NCBI GenBank assembly: GCA_020247305.1 | Contig: JADCJE010000008.1 | Location: 1-64,000, forward strand | Length of the DNA: 64,000 bases | Origin: Phycisphaerales bacterium | GTDB taxonomy: Bacteria > Planctomycetota > UBA1135 > UBA2386 | Direction of reading: 5' to 3' | Shown: positions 7,332 through 16,953 of the stretch, one piece after another | How positions within the stretch are numbered: the first letter of the stretch is position 1 | Layout of the letters: every line of letters starts with the position of its first letter | Position numbers and translations under genes: made by a program | Notes under the pieces: model-generated | Databases searched by the model: none | Told to the model about the DNA's origin: nothing | The model's input: only the letters and a program-made list of their open reading frames with translations

Positions 7332-9628
7332 GACGCTGCCCCCTTCTTCTCGCCGCCGCCGGCGGGCGGCAGACCGGGGATGCCGCCGGGCAGCCTCTTC
7401 TTCAGCTCGTCGGCCGCCTTCTTTTTGGCCGCGTCCTCCTCGGCCTTCTTCTTCGCCGCCTCCTCGGGCGTCGCCGCCGGCTTGTCGCCGCCGCCGCCCG
7501 GCAGGCCCGGGATGCCGCCCGGCAGGCGCTTCTTCAGTTCGTCGGCGGCCTTCTTCTTGGCTTCGTCCTCCAGGCGCTTCTTCTCGGCCTCGGCCTTGGC
7601 CTTGGCTTCGTCGATCGCCTTCTGCGCCTCGGCCTCCAGGCGCTTCTTCTCGGCGTCGAGCTTCGCCTGTGCTTCGTCGGCGATCCGCTTGGCCTCGGCT
7701 TCCGCCTTCGCCTTCGCCTCGTCGGCGAGCCGCGTGGCTTCCGCTGCAGCGGCGGCCTTGGCGGCGTCGAGGTTCTCGCCGACCGACTTGTTCGGATCGA
7801 GGTACTTGCTGGCGTCGATGCCGTACTTGCCGAGCAGCTTGCCGGCCTGACCGGCGACGAAGTTGGCGAGTTCCTGCTTGCCCGCCTTGACCAACGCGTC
7901 CTGCAGCGCCTGGTCCGACAACGCGAACGACGGCCGCGTCAGCGGCCCCTTCACGCCAATCGGCAGAGCGAGCGTCTCGACCGCGGTCTCCTTGCTGCCG
8001 GCGAGCGCGAACGTCGTGTCCTTGAGCGTGACGTCGAGCGGCAGGTCGAGCGACAGCGGCTGGCCGACCCCGCGCTGCAGGCCGCCCTTGGCGGCGAGTT
8101 CGATCGTGCCGCCGCGCAGCGGCGCGGCGCCGTCGAGCTTGAGTTGGCCGAACACGCTGTCGACCGGCACGCCCTTCTGCGCGTAGTGGAAGCCGAGCGC
8201 GGGCGCGCCCGGCGCCGCAGCGCGGCCGGCGCGCTGCAGGCCGAGCGCGAGCACCCCGCTCTGCGCGGCGAGGTCGAAGGTCAGGTCGCCGTCGACGAGC
8301 GCGGGCCGGTCGGACAGGTTCTTCGCCTTGAGGTCGAGCTTGTCGGCCTTGCCGCCGAGCGAGTAGCCGATGCCGTCGATGACGACGTTGCGCACCAGCA
8401 CGCGCGGCGCGCGGTCGAACAGGTGCGTCGCGACGACGCGCGCGAGACCAGCCGCCTCGGCGCGCGCGCGCTCGTCCGCCTGCCGCTGCTGCTCGGCCTC
8501 GATCTCGGCGGGCGTCGGCTCCGCCTTCGGCGCCTCCGGTCCGGCGATCTTCTCGATCCAGTCGCGCGCCTGCGCCAGGCGCTCCTTCCAGACCGCGTAG
8601 TCCTTCAGCACGTCGTCGAGCGACGGCAGGCCGCCCGCCTCCTTCGGCGGTTCCGGCGGCGGCTCGGCCCCGGGGATGCGCACGCCGGGCAGCGCGCGCG
8701 GCGCGCCGCTGCGGGCGTTCTGCGCGGTGATCGTGTCGACGACGAAGCGTTTGCGCAGCAGCTCGCCGGTGTCGAGCGTCGCGACCAGCGCATCGGCGGC
8801 GAACAGGTCGGCGCCGAGTTCCTTGCAGTCGGCGATGGCGAGGCCCTGCACGCGCAGCTCGCCGCTGCCGAGGCCGAGCTGCGCCGACTTCAGGTCGACC
8901 GTCGCGCCGTTCATCGTCTGCAGGCCCGACTGCAGCGCCTGCGTCAGCACCGGCTCCGAGAACCACGTCTGCAGCACCCACACACTGGCGATGAACACCG
9001 CGGCGACGGCGAGGCCGCCGAGACGCACCGGCAGGCCCGTCTTCTTCTGCGCCGCGAGTTCCTGCCACGTCAGCTTCTTCTGGCCCTTGCCGAGGAACAG
9101 CCACGTCAGCAGCTTCACCCACCCCTTGCTCGCGTACTTCTGGAACGTGGCGCTGCCGGCTTCGAGGCCGGCCATCTTGCCGCGGACGGCGCGGATGCCG
9201 CGGTTCATCAGCATGCCGGCGACCACGCCGTAGACGAGGCCGAAGACGACGCCGCCGACGGTGGCGTAGTACTCGAAGCCGAACCATGCGGTGACCTTGC
9301 CGTTGACGAGGCCGCGGCACAGACCCTGCAGCGGGCCATCGACGAGCCAGCGGCCGAGCGCGTAGCTCGCCGGCAGCAGCACGAAGCTCAGCAGCTTGCC
9401 GACCAAGGTGACGAGGCCGAACACGCCGAGGTTGGCGTTCAGCACCAGCACCAGCGACAGCAGCAAGAGGATGAGGCCGGGCGCCTGCAGCAGGCCGCCG
9501 CCGAGATCGCCCGGCAGGAAGAAGCCGGGGACGAAGCCCAACACGCCGCCGAGCACGGTGGCGAGGAGCACTTGCAGGGGTGTGGCGTTGCCACGGAACA
9601 CCGAGCCGATCTTCCGCAGGAGGAACAT
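7328..9628 (-). CDS. Fused TIGR03546/TIGR03545-type membrane protein with AsmA-like region, 766 aa
   Basis: Residues 1-190 are a polytopic membrane domain (FLPGDLGGGLLQAPGLILLLL and further segments) resembling TIGR03546. Residues 240 onward, after another membrane segment, resemble TIGR03545, an AsmA-like lipid-transfer-related family. These are usually two adjacent genes and appear fused here. From about residue 610 the protein becomes a long Ala/Lys/Glu helix, very likely coiled coil. It ends in two copies of ADELKKRLPGGIPGLP, about 50 residues apart. The ATG at 9628 is preferred over an upstream in-frame ATG because TACCGT ends 7 nt before it. Role in envelope lipid handling is inference from the family. 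Confidence 0.75.
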   Translation of the reverse strand: MFLLRKIGSVFRGNATPLQVLLATVLGGVLGFVPGFFLPGDLGGGLLQAPGLILLLLSLVLVLNANLGVFGLVTLVGKLLSFVLLPASYALGRWLVDGPLQGLCRGLVNGKVTAWFGFEYYATVGGVVFGLVYGVVAGMLMNRGIRAVRGKMAGLEAGSATFQKYASKGWVKLLTWLFLGKGQKKLTWQELAAQKKTGLPVRLGGLAVAAVFIASVWVLQTWFSEPVLTQALQSGLQTMNGATVDLKSAQLGLGSGELRVQGLAIADCKELGADLFAADALVATLDTGELLRKRFVVDTITAQNARSGAPRALPGVRIPGAEPPPEPPKEAGGLPSLDDVLKDYAVWKERLAQARDWIEKIAGPEAPKAEPTPAEIEAEQQRQADERARAEAAGLARVVATHLFDRAPRVLVRNVVIDGIGYSLGGKADKLDLKAKNLSDRPALVDGDLTFDLAAQSGVLALGLQRAGRAAAPGAPALGFHYAQKGVPVDSVFGQLKLDGAAPLRGGTIELAAKGGLQRGVGQPLSLDLPLDVTLKDTTFALAGSKETAVETLALPIGVKGPLTRPSFALSDQALQDALVKAGKQELANFVAGQAGKLLGKYGIDASKYLDPNKSVGENLDAAKAAAAAEATRLADEAKAKAEAEAKRIADEAQAKLDAEKKRLEAEAQKAIDEAKAKAEAEKKRLEDEAKKKAADELKKRLPGGIPGLPGGGGDKPAATPEEAAKKKAEEDAAKKKAADELKKRLPGGIPGLPPAGGGEKKGAAS
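7361..7558 (-). repeat. Two in-frame copies of a KKAADELKKRLPGGIPGLP-encoding unit
   Basis: The 3' end of the membrane-protein gene encodes KKAADELKKRLPGGIPGLP twice, separated by a Gly-rich linker and a Lys/Ala/Glu stretch. The copies suggest an internal duplication of a helix plus Pro/Gly hinge. Boundaries are approximate. Confidence 0.7.
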
Positions 9629-9635
9629 GGCCGGA

Positions 9636-9641
9636 ACGGTA
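9636..9641 (-). promoter_or_regulatory. -10 element TACCGT, leaderless-type
   Basis: TACCGT on the minus strand, 7 nt before the ATG at 9628. A TTGGCG sequence lies about 18 nt further upstream and could be the -35. Confidence 0.55.
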
Positions 9642-9691
9642 GGCAACCGCGCGGCGCGGCGCCAATCCGCGCGGCGCGGCACGGCGCGCCG

Positions 9692-11179
9692 TCAGCCGGC
9701 GCTCGGGTGCAGCCGCAGCAGTTCACCGCGGAAGCGTTCGCGCAGCGCGGCGGTCGCCGCAGCTCGCGCCGGCTCCGGCGCCACCGCCGCCGCGAAGCGC
9801 ACGAACGGCGCGGCGACCGCGTCGCAGGGCAGGTCCGCCTCGCCAGCCATCCGCCGCGCCGCCCACAACGCCTGGATGGCGCCGCCCAACGCCGCCGACT
9901 CCGTCTCGGCGAGCACGCGGATCGGGCAGGCGAACACGTCGGCGAGGATCTGCCGCCACAGCGCGTTGTGCGCGCCGCCGCCGGTCAGCCGCACTTCGCC
10001 GACCTGCAATCCGAGCGCGCGCAGGCGGTCGAGGCCGAGTCCGAGGTTGCACGCCGTGCCTTCGAGCGCGGCGCGGTAGAGGTGGCCGGGGCGGAGCAGG
10101 CCCGGGCGCAGGCCGAGCAGCGTGCCGGTCGCGTGCGGCAGGTCCGGCACGCGCTCGCCCAGCAGGAACGGCAGCCAGACGAGGCCGTCGCTGCCGGGCG
10201 CGACCGCCGCAGCCGCGGCCGTGAGCGCGCCGTGGTCGAGCCCGGTCAGCGCGCGAACCTCCTCGGTCACGCCGGTCAGGTTCATGACGCACAAGAGCGG
10301 CAGCCACGCGCCGTCGCTGCTGCAGAACGGCGCGACGAGCCCGCCCGGATCGACGACCGGCGCGTCCGTGCGCGCGAAGACCGTGCCCGAGGTGCCAAGG
10401 CTGGCGACGACGACGCCCTGCCGCGTGGCGCCGCTGCCGATCGCCGACATCATGTTGTCGCCGCCGCCGGCGCTCACCGGCACGCCGGCAGGCAGGCCGA
10501 GTTCGGCCGCGGCGGCAGCCGCAAGACGGCCGGCGAACGCCCCCGCCGGCCGCAGCGGCGGCAGCATCGCCGGCAAGCGGTCGTCGATCGCCGCCATCGC
10601 GCGGGCGTCGAACGCGCGCGTCCGCGGATCGAAGAAGCCGGTGCCCGAGGCGTCGCCGGCCTCCATGCTGCGTTCGCCGGTCAGCCACGCGTTGACGAAG
10701 TCGTGCGGCAGCAGGACGTGGCGGACCTTCGCCCAGTTGGCGGGTTCGCGGCGCTTGAGCCACAGCAGCTTGCTCGCGGTGAAGCCGGTCGGCACCGCGC
10801 GGCCGAGCGCCGCCGACAACTCTGCGGCTTCGGCGGCGGTCGCCGTGTCGCACCACAGCTTCGCCGGCCGCACGACGTCGCCGTGCGCATCGAGCACGAC
10901 GCAGCCGTGCTGCTGCCCCGAGACGCCGAGGCCCTGCACGCGGGCGGCATCGAGGCCGGCGAGCGCCTGCCGGCCGGCGACGACGCACGCGGCGAGCCAG
11001 TCGGCGGGCCGCTGTTCCATGTGGCCCGGCGGCAGGCCGTCGACCAGCGCGTGCGGCGCGCTGCCGCGGCCGACGACCGCGTGCGTCGCGGCGTCGACGA
11101 CGACGGCCTTCGTGCTCTGCGTGCCGACGTCGAAACCGAGGAACAGGCCGCGCGCGGCGGCGTCGGGGCGGGCGCTCAT
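9692..11179 (-). CDS. xylB: FGGY-family carbohydrate kinase, xylulokinase-like
   Basis: 495-residue cytoplasmic sugar kinase that should phosphorylate D-xylulose or a related ketose with ATP, feeding the pentose phosphate pathway. FGGY motifs are present: FDVGTQSTKAVVVD at the N-terminus (phosphate-1 loop), GVSGQQHGCVVLD, GGGDNMMSAIGSG, ASLGTSGTVFA (phosphate-2), and LTGGGAHNALWRQILADVF (adenosine motif). The GQQHG stretch matches xylulokinases better than glycerol kinases. No xylose isomerase or transporter is nearby, so substrate remains inferred. The ATG at 11179 is taken instead of the in-frame ATG at 11218, because a TACGTT hexamer lies 9 nt upstream of the former and would be inside the longer reading frame. 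Confidence 0.9.
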   Translation of the reverse strand: MSARPDAAARGLFLGFDVGTQSTKAVVVDAATHAVVGRGSAPHALVDGLPPGHMEQRPADWLAACVVAGRQALAGLDAARVQGLGVSGQQHGCVVLDAHGDVVRPAKLWCDTATAAEAAELSAALGRAVPTGFTASKLLWLKRREPANWAKVRHVLLPHDFVNAWLTGERSMEAGDASGTGFFDPRTRAFDARAMAAIDDRLPAMLPPLRPAGAFAGRLAAAAAAELGLPAGVPVSAGGGDNMMSAIGSGATRQGVVVASLGTSGTVFARTDAPVVDPGGLVAPFCSSDGAWLPLLCVMNLTGVTEEVRALTGLDHGALTAAAAAVAPGSDGLVWLPFLLGERVPDLPHATGTLLGLRPGLLRPGHLYRAALEGTACNLGLGLDRLRALGLQVGEVRLTGGGAHNALWRQILADVFACPIRVLAETESAALGGAIQALWAARRMAGEADLPCDAVAAPFVRFAAAVAPEPARAAATAALRERFRGELLRLHPSAG

Positions 11180-11188
11180 GGGCTGCGC

Positions 11189-11194
11189 AACGTA
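11189..11194 (-). promoter_or_regulatory. -10 element TACGTT
   Basis: TACGTT on the minus strand, 9 nt upstream of the ATG at 11179. It argues against the longer start at 11218. Confidence 0.45.
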
Positions 11195-11242
11195 GGAAGC
11201 GGCGCCGCGCAGGGCCACATCGCCGCGCCGGCGGCGACGACG

Positions 11243-13801
11243 TCAGCGGCCGTCGGCAGGCGTGCCGAGCAGTTCCTCGGCGGTCCACGGTTCGTCGCGG
11301 TCCTTGTGGCGCGCGCGGATCGCGGCGACGGCGGCGGCGTCGGGCACGCTCTGCCGGTGGCCGAACGCGCGGCGCACATAGCCGACGATCGCGGCGACGT
11401 CGGCGTCGGACAGCTGCCGCTGTGCCGGCATCTCCATGGTCCATCGCGTCCCGTTGACGTCGATCGGGCCGCGGACGCCGTGCGCGACGATGCGCACGAT
11501 GCGGTCGATCGGGCCGACCGCCCACTCCGAGTCGCGCAGCGGCGGCGCGAGGCCCTGCATGCCGGCGCCATCCAGCTGGTGGCACGCGGCGCAGGCGCGC
11601 GCGAACAGCGCCTCGCCGGCGCGCACGCGCTGCGCTTCCGCCTCGGTCAACGCGGCGACCTCGCCGGCGGCGGCCGCGCCGGCGACGGCGACGGCGGCCA
11701 GCAGTTCGCGCGCGGCGGCGGCGGTCGCGGCATCGGCGTCGACGGCACGGGCGACGAGCGCTGGCGGCGCCGCCGGCAGGACGAGCCAGCCGGTGCGGGC
11801 CTCGCCCTTGGGCAGCGCGTCGACGGCGCCCTGCAGCAGCGCCCGGCGGAGCGCCGGGTCGGGGACTTCGTGCGCGAGCGCGAACAGCTGCTGCTGCGCG
11901 GCCGGCAGGCGCGCCTTCATGCCTCGGGCGGCGAGGTCGCGCAGCCACGCCGCGCGCAGCGGCGGGTCGCTGCTCTCCAGGGCGACCGCGGCGCGCAGCA
12001 CGGCGGCGACATCGCCGGCGGCGGCCACGGCGGCGCGCAGGCCGGCGTCGTCGCCGTGAAAGCGCAGCATGCGCGCGAGCAGCGCCGTCCGCCGGTACGC
12101 CGTCTTCGCGGCGAGCGCGTCCTGCGCGACGTCGGCCATGGCCAGCGCGACGTGCCAGCGCACGCTGGCGACGTCGCCGAGGCCATGCTGCTCGGCGGCG
12201 AGCCAGACCATGCGGTCCTCGGCGGCCAGCGCGGCCGCCGCCCGCCCGAAGGCGAACGCGAGCACGCCGGCGTCGGCGTCGCGCAGGGCCGCGCGGACGT
12301 CGGCGACCTGCAGGCCGCCGAGCCCGTCGACCGCCGACCACGACGCCAGCCGGACCGCGGGCTGCGCATGCTGCTGCGCCTGCGCCCGCAGCCCCGGCAG
12401 CGCGCCGCGTTCGTCGCGCTGCACGAGTTCGCGCAGCGCCGCGTCGCGCACCGCGCCGTTGTCGTGCGCAAGGGCGGCGACGAGCTGGTCCGCGCGGAGA
12501 TCGTGCAGCGAACGGATGCGCGCTGGCGCCGCTGGCGCCGCGGCCGCCGGCGCGATGCGCCAGATGCGCCCGAGCCCGACCGGGGCCGCGAGCTTGCGCT
12601 GCTCGATCTGCGCGCGCAGCCAGCTGGTGACGAAGTTCTTGTGCTGGATGACGCCGCGGTACATGTCGACGACGTACAGCGCGCCGTCGAAGCCCGTGGT
12701 CAGGTGCACGGGCCGGAAGCGTTCGTCCGTCGACGTCAGGAACTCGCCGCGCTCGGCCTCGTAGAGGTTGGCGCCGGCCAGCAGGTCGTCGTGGTCGCGC
12801 AGGCGCACCCGCCGCACGACGTTGCCGGCGGGCTCGCACACGAACACGTCGCCGTCGCAGTCGGGCAGCAGGCCGCCGCGGTAGACGTGCGGCGAGCAGA
12901 CGGCCGTGTGGATCGCCAGCTTGTGGTCGACGAGGCGTCCGGGTTGGTAGCCGCGATTGACGCCCGGCGTGATGCGGGCCGGCCAGACAGAGCGGTCGGC
13001 GACGACGCGATGGTTGTGCTGCGGCAGGCCGCCGGTGGCGCGCGCCGGCGGCCCGTAGCGGCCGGGCACGAGGTCGCAGCGCAGCCAGTCTTCGTTGTAG
13101 TTGAAGTACAGCCGACCGCGGTCGTCGTGGGCGATGCCCCACTGGCCGCCGCCCGCGCCCGGCTCGACGACGAAACCGGCCTTGGTCCAGCGCACGAGCC
13201 GCGCGTCGTTGGCGAGGTGGATGCGGTGGTCGAAGCTCCACAGCAGGCCGTTGCCCGAGTGCTCGGGGTTGTCGAGGCCGGCCTCGAAGCCGCCCATCAC
13301 GACGCTGCGCCCGTCGGCCACCCCGTCGCCGTCGGCGTCCGGCATCCAGACCAGTTCGGGCGGCGTCACGACGAGTGCGCCGCCACGCAGCGGCAGCACC
13401 GCGCGCGGCAGCACGAGGCCGTCGGCGAACACCGTCGACCGGTCGGCGGCGCCGTCGCCGTCGTCGTCGTGCAGCACGACCACGCGGCCGTTCGGCGCGG
13501 TCTCGCCGGTCGCGTCGACGTCGTTCATGTAGCCGCGCATCTCCACCACCCAGAGGCGGCCGCCGGCGTCGACCTGCACGGCGACCGGATCGCGGACCAG
13601 CGGCTCGGCGGCGAACAAGCTGGCGGTGAAGCCCGGCGGCAGCCGGAACGTCGCCAGTTCGCCGGCGGGCGACTTCGGCGCGGCATCCGGCACGGCGAGG
13701 TCGGCCGGCAGCGGGGTTTGCGTCTCGCCAGCCCGGTCGCCGCGCTGGGCCGCGAGCGGCGCACAGACCAACAGGGCAGCCAGCAGGCGCGCGCGTTGCA
13801 T
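11243..13801 (-). CDS. PVC-type membrane-bound dehydrogenase (TIGR02604) with HEAT-like region and C-terminal cytochrome c
   Basis: 852-residue exported redox protein of a type abundant in planctomycetes and verrucomicrobia. A signal peptide covers about residues 1-18. Residues 45-400 match the TIGR02604 beta-propeller dehydrogenase domain (FRLPPGFTASLFAAEPLV, DDDGDGAADRSTVFADGL, HSGNGLLWSFDHRIHLAND, FDGALYVVDMYRGVIQH). An Ala-rich HEAT-like helical region follows. A class I cytochrome c domain ends the protein: CAACH at 737-741 binds haem c, and the MEMPAQRQLSD stretch supplies the likely axial Met. The substrate is unknown; sugars are often proposed. The promoter is the best in the window (TTGGCA, 17 nt, TAGGCA, then 6 nt to ATG). 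Confidence 0.92.
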   Translation of the reverse strand: MQRARLLAALLVCAPLAAQRGDRAGETQTPLPADLAVPDAAPKSPAGELATFRLPPGFTASLFAAEPLVRDPVAVQVDAGGRLWVVEMRGYMNDVDATGETAPNGRVVVLHDDDGDGAADRSTVFADGLVLPRAVLPLRGGALVVTPPELVWMPDADGDGVADGRSVVMGGFEAGLDNPEHSGNGLLWSFDHRIHLANDARLVRWTKAGFVVEPGAGGGQWGIAHDDRGRLYFNYNEDWLRCDLVPGRYGPPARATGGLPQHNHRVVADRSVWPARITPGVNRGYQPGRLVDHKLAIHTAVCSPHVYRGGLLPDCDGDVFVCEPAGNVVRRVRLRDHDDLLAGANLYEAERGEFLTSTDERFRPVHLTTGFDGALYVVDMYRGVIQHKNFVTSWLRAQIEQRKLAAPVGLGRIWRIAPAAAAPAAPARIRSLHDLRADQLVAALAHDNGAVRDAALRELVQRDERGALPGLRAQAQQHAQPAVRLASWSAVDGLGGLQVADVRAALRDADAGVLAFAFGRAAAALAAEDRMVWLAAEQHGLGDVASVRWHVALAMADVAQDALAAKTAYRRTALLARMLRFHGDDAGLRAAVAAAGDVAAVLRAAVALESSDPPLRAAWLRDLAARGMKARLPAAQQQLFALAHEVPDPALRRALLQGAVDALPKGEARTGWLVLPAAPPALVARAVDADAATAAAARELLAAVAVAGAAAAGEVAALTEAEAQRVRAGEALFARACAACHQLDGAGMQGLAPPLRDSEWAVGPIDRIVRIVAHGVRGPIDVNGTRWTMEMPAQRQLSDADVAAIVGYVRRAFGHRQSVPDAAAVAAIRARHKDRDEPWTAEELLGTPADGR

Positions 13802-13807
13802 GCAACC

Positions 13808-13836
13808 TGCCTAATGCAACCGCCAACGCATGCCAA
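13808..13836 (-). promoter_or_regulatory. Promoter: TTGGCA - 17 nt - TAGGCA, leaderless-type
   Basis: On the minus strand, TTGGCA (13831-13836) and TAGGCA (13808-13813) are 17 nt apart. The -10 ends 6 nt before the ATG at 13801. Both hexamers and the spacing agree with a housekeeping sigma factor. Confidence 0.65.
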
Positions 13837-13973
13837 GAGGGCGCGACCGGAGCACTTGCGCCACGTCGGGCAAAAAACCCTACCGCTCAAGGGCGCAGAC
13901 GATCGTGCCGATCCCATGGGGGCTTCGGCATCGCCCAGCGGCCGAGCGCGACCAGGACCCCCCGACGACCCCC

Positions 13974-14552
13974 ATGGCCAAGATCCCCGACAAGCAAGGC
14001 GTCTTCTTCGAACTCGACGGCGTCCTCGTCGAGCGTGCGCAGCTCGCCGCCGATGGTTCGATCCCGTTCCTGCCCGGCGCGCTGGCCGCGCTGGGCCGCG
14101 TCGACCCCGACCACTTCAAGCTGTTCGTCGCCACGAGCCGCCAGGACATCGCCTTCGGCGACGTGAAGGAGAAGGACTTCACGCGCTTCTGCGAAGCCTT
14201 CCTCGGCCGCATGCACGACGAGCGCATCGCGATCACCAAGATGTACTCGTGTCCCTACCATCCCAAGGGCCGTGGGCGCTTCCGCCGCGAGAGCGTGTTC
14301 CGCAAGCCGGGACCTGGCATCTTCAAGATGGCGCAGCAGGAGTTCGACCTGAACCTGCAGCGCAGCTGGATGATCGGCCACACGACGGCGGACGTCCTCG
14401 CCGCGCAGCGCGCCGAGCTCGGCACGATCCTCGTGCGCACGGGCCAGGCCGGCCAGGACGGCGAGTTCACCGTCGACGCGCACTTCGTCGAAGCGGACTT
14501 CGCCGACGCGATCGCGCGCGTGAACCAGTTCGAGTTCGCGCAGCGCTGCTGA
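13974..14552 (+). CDS. HAD-superfamily GmhB-like protein with altered catalytic residues (probable pseudoenzyme)
   Basis: 192-residue protein that aligns along its length with D-glycero-D-manno-heptose-1,7-bisphosphate 7-phosphatase (GmhB). The matching landmarks are VFFELDGVLVE (residues 10-20), ATSRQDIAFG (53-62), SCPYHPKG (92-99), FRKPGPGIF (109-117) and SWMIGHTTADVLAA (131-144). Key positions differ from active GmhB: the nucleophile Asp of DRDG is Glu13 (only Asp15 remains), TNQ is TSR, and the metal Asp of GDxxxD is His136. Only the first Cys of the zinc loop (Cys93) is kept. The protein probably binds a ligand or partner rather than hydrolysing heptose phosphate. ATG 13974 is the only start that keeps the complete first motif. 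Confidence 0.8.
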   Translation: MAKIPDKQGVFFELDGVLVERAQLAADGSIPFLPGALAALGRVDPDHFKLFVATSRQDIAFGDVKEKDFTRFCEAFLGRMHDERIAITKMYSCPYHPKGRGRFRRESVFRKPGPGIFKMAQQEFDLNLQRSWMIGHTTADVLAAQRAELGTILVRTGQAGQDGEFTVDAHFVEADFADAIARVNQFEFAQRC

Positions 14553-14579
14553 GCGCCGCGATCGCCGTCGCCGCCGGCC

Positions 14580-15821
14580 TCAGCTCGACAGCGCGGCGAC
14601 GCCGGGCAGCGTCTTGCCTTCGAGCAGTTCGAGCGACGCGCCGCCGCCCGTCGACACGTGCGACAGCCGGCTCGTGACGCCGGTCTTCTCGGCCGCGGCG
14701 ACCGAGTCGCCGCCGCCCACGACGGTGAACGCGCCGCAGCCGGCGACAGCGTGGGCGACCGCCTCGGTGCCCTTGCAGAACGCGTCCATCTCGAACACGC
14801 CCATCGGGCCGTTCCACACCACCGTCTTGGCGCCGCGCAGCGCCGCCACGTAGTCGGCGACGGTCCGCGGACCGATGTCGAGGCCCATCAGGCCGTCCGG
14901 GATGCGGTCGTGCACGCTCGCCGGGCTGTCGGCCTTGAACTCGGCGGCGCAGACGTGGTCGACCGGCAGCAGGATGCGCTTGCCGGCGGCCTTGGCCTGG
15001 GCGAGCACCTTGCCGGCGGCCTCGACGAGGTCGCGCTCGACGAGCGACGTGCCGACCGGCAGGCCCTGCTGCGCCAGGAACGTGTAGGCCATCGCGCCGC
15101 CGACGATCAGCGTGTCGACCTTGGGCAGCAGGTTCTCGATGACGGGCAGCTTGTCGCTGACCTTGGCGCCGCCGAGGATCGCGACGAACGGGCGAACGGG
15201 GCTGTGCAGAACCTTGGCGAACGCGTCGAGTTCCTGCTGCATCAGGAAGCCGGCCGCGCACGGCATGCCGACGAGGCCGCTGACCGAGCTGTGCGCGCGG
15301 TGCGCCGTGCCGAAGGCGTCGTTGACGTAGACGTCGCCGAGCTTGCGCAGGCTCGCGCGGAAGGCGTCGATCGCCGCCGGCTCGGCCTTGCGGCTGGTCG
15401 TCGTGCCGTCCTTCTCCTTGACCTTGACCTTGCCTTCCTCCTCCAGGTGGAAGCGAACGTTCTCCAGCAGCACGAGGCTGCCCGGCGCCAGCGCGCCCGG
15501 CGCGCAGGCGGCCTCGACGGCGGGCCCGACGCAGTCGTCGAGGAAGGCCACCGGCCGGCCGAGCAGACGCTGCAGCTCGGCGGCGACCGGGCGCAGCGAG
15601 AACTTGGCGACGCGCTGGCCGTCCGGCCGGCCGAGGTGCGACATCAGCACGACCGCCGCGCCCTGGTCGAGCGCGAAGCGGATCGTCGGCAGCGCCGCGG
15701 CGATGCGCTGGTTGTTGGTGATCGCGAGCGTCGCCTTGTCCTGGGGGACGTTGAAGTCGACGCGCATCAGCACGCGCTTGCCGCGCAGCGGCAGGTCGCG
15801 CAGCGTCTTGAAGCCGGCCAT
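14580..15821 (-). CDS. pgk: Phosphoglycerate kinase
   Basis: 413-residue glycolytic enzyme that transfers phosphate from 1,3-bisphosphoglycerate to ADP. The N-terminal domain begins LPLRGKRVLMRVDFNVPQ and holds the substrate-binding SHLGRPDGQR. The nucleotide domain has GGAKVSDKLPVIENLLPKVD, MAYTFLAQQG, WNGPMGVFE and a late GGGDSVAAAEKTG. There is an insert around residues 130-150 (Lys/Glu-rich, KVKVKEKDGTTTSRK). The gene starts 10 nt after the gap stop codon, with a Shine-Dalgarno GAGGAG 6 nt before ATG, so gap-pgk is an operon. It converges on the HAD gene with a 27-nt gap. Confidence 0.97.
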   Translation of the reverse strand: MAGFKTLRDLPLRGKRVLMRVDFNVPQDKATLAITNNQRIAAALPTIRFALDQGAAVVLMSHLGRPDGQRVAKFSLRPVAAELQRLLGRPVAFLDDCVGPAVEAACAPGALAPGSLVLLENVRFHLEEEGKVKVKEKDGTTTSRKAEPAAIDAFRASLRKLGDVYVNDAFGTAHRAHSSVSGLVGMPCAAGFLMQQELDAFAKVLHSPVRPFVAILGGAKVSDKLPVIENLLPKVDTLIVGGAMAYTFLAQQGLPVGTSLVERDLVEAAGKVLAQAKAAGKRILLPVDHVCAAEFKADSPASVHDRIPDGLMGLDIGPRTVADYVAALRGAKTVVWNGPMGVFEMDAFCKGTEAVAHAVAGCGAFTVVGGGDSVAAAEKTGVTSRLSHVSTGGGASLELLEGKTLPGVAALSS

Positions 15822-15831
15822 GGCGAACTCC

Positions 15832-15834
<3 letters not shown>
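15822..15834 (-). promoter_or_regulatory. Shine-Dalgarno site of pgk in the gap-pgk junction
   Basis: GAGGAG lies just after the gap stop codon and ends 6 nt before the pgk ATG. It is one of the few clear Shine-Dalgarno sequences in the window. Confidence 0.6.
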
Positions 15835-16884
<1,050 letters not shown>

Positions 16885-16888
16885 CTAT

Positions 16889-16932
16889 TCTCCTGTGTGT
16901 AGGGCTGCGCGGACTTTGGGCCGAGCAGTCTA
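16889..16932 (-). promoter_or_regulatory. gap-pgk promoter and leader: TAGACT -10 and AGGAGA Shine-Dalgarno
   Basis: On the minus strand TAGACT (16927-16932) is a likely -10. AGGAGA (16889-16894) is the ribosome binding site, 10 nt before the gap ATG. Unlike most genes here this one has a real leader. Confidence 0.5.
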
Positions 16933-16953
16933 GCGACGGCTCCCCCCCGGCCA

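Noticed and set aside
125-14677. Very long open frames opposite real genes, for example 125-4504 (+) and 8144-14677 (+)
   Set aside because: They are Arg/Ala/Gly-rich shadows caused by high GC and strong third-position bias. The opposite strand encodes recognisable families throughout.
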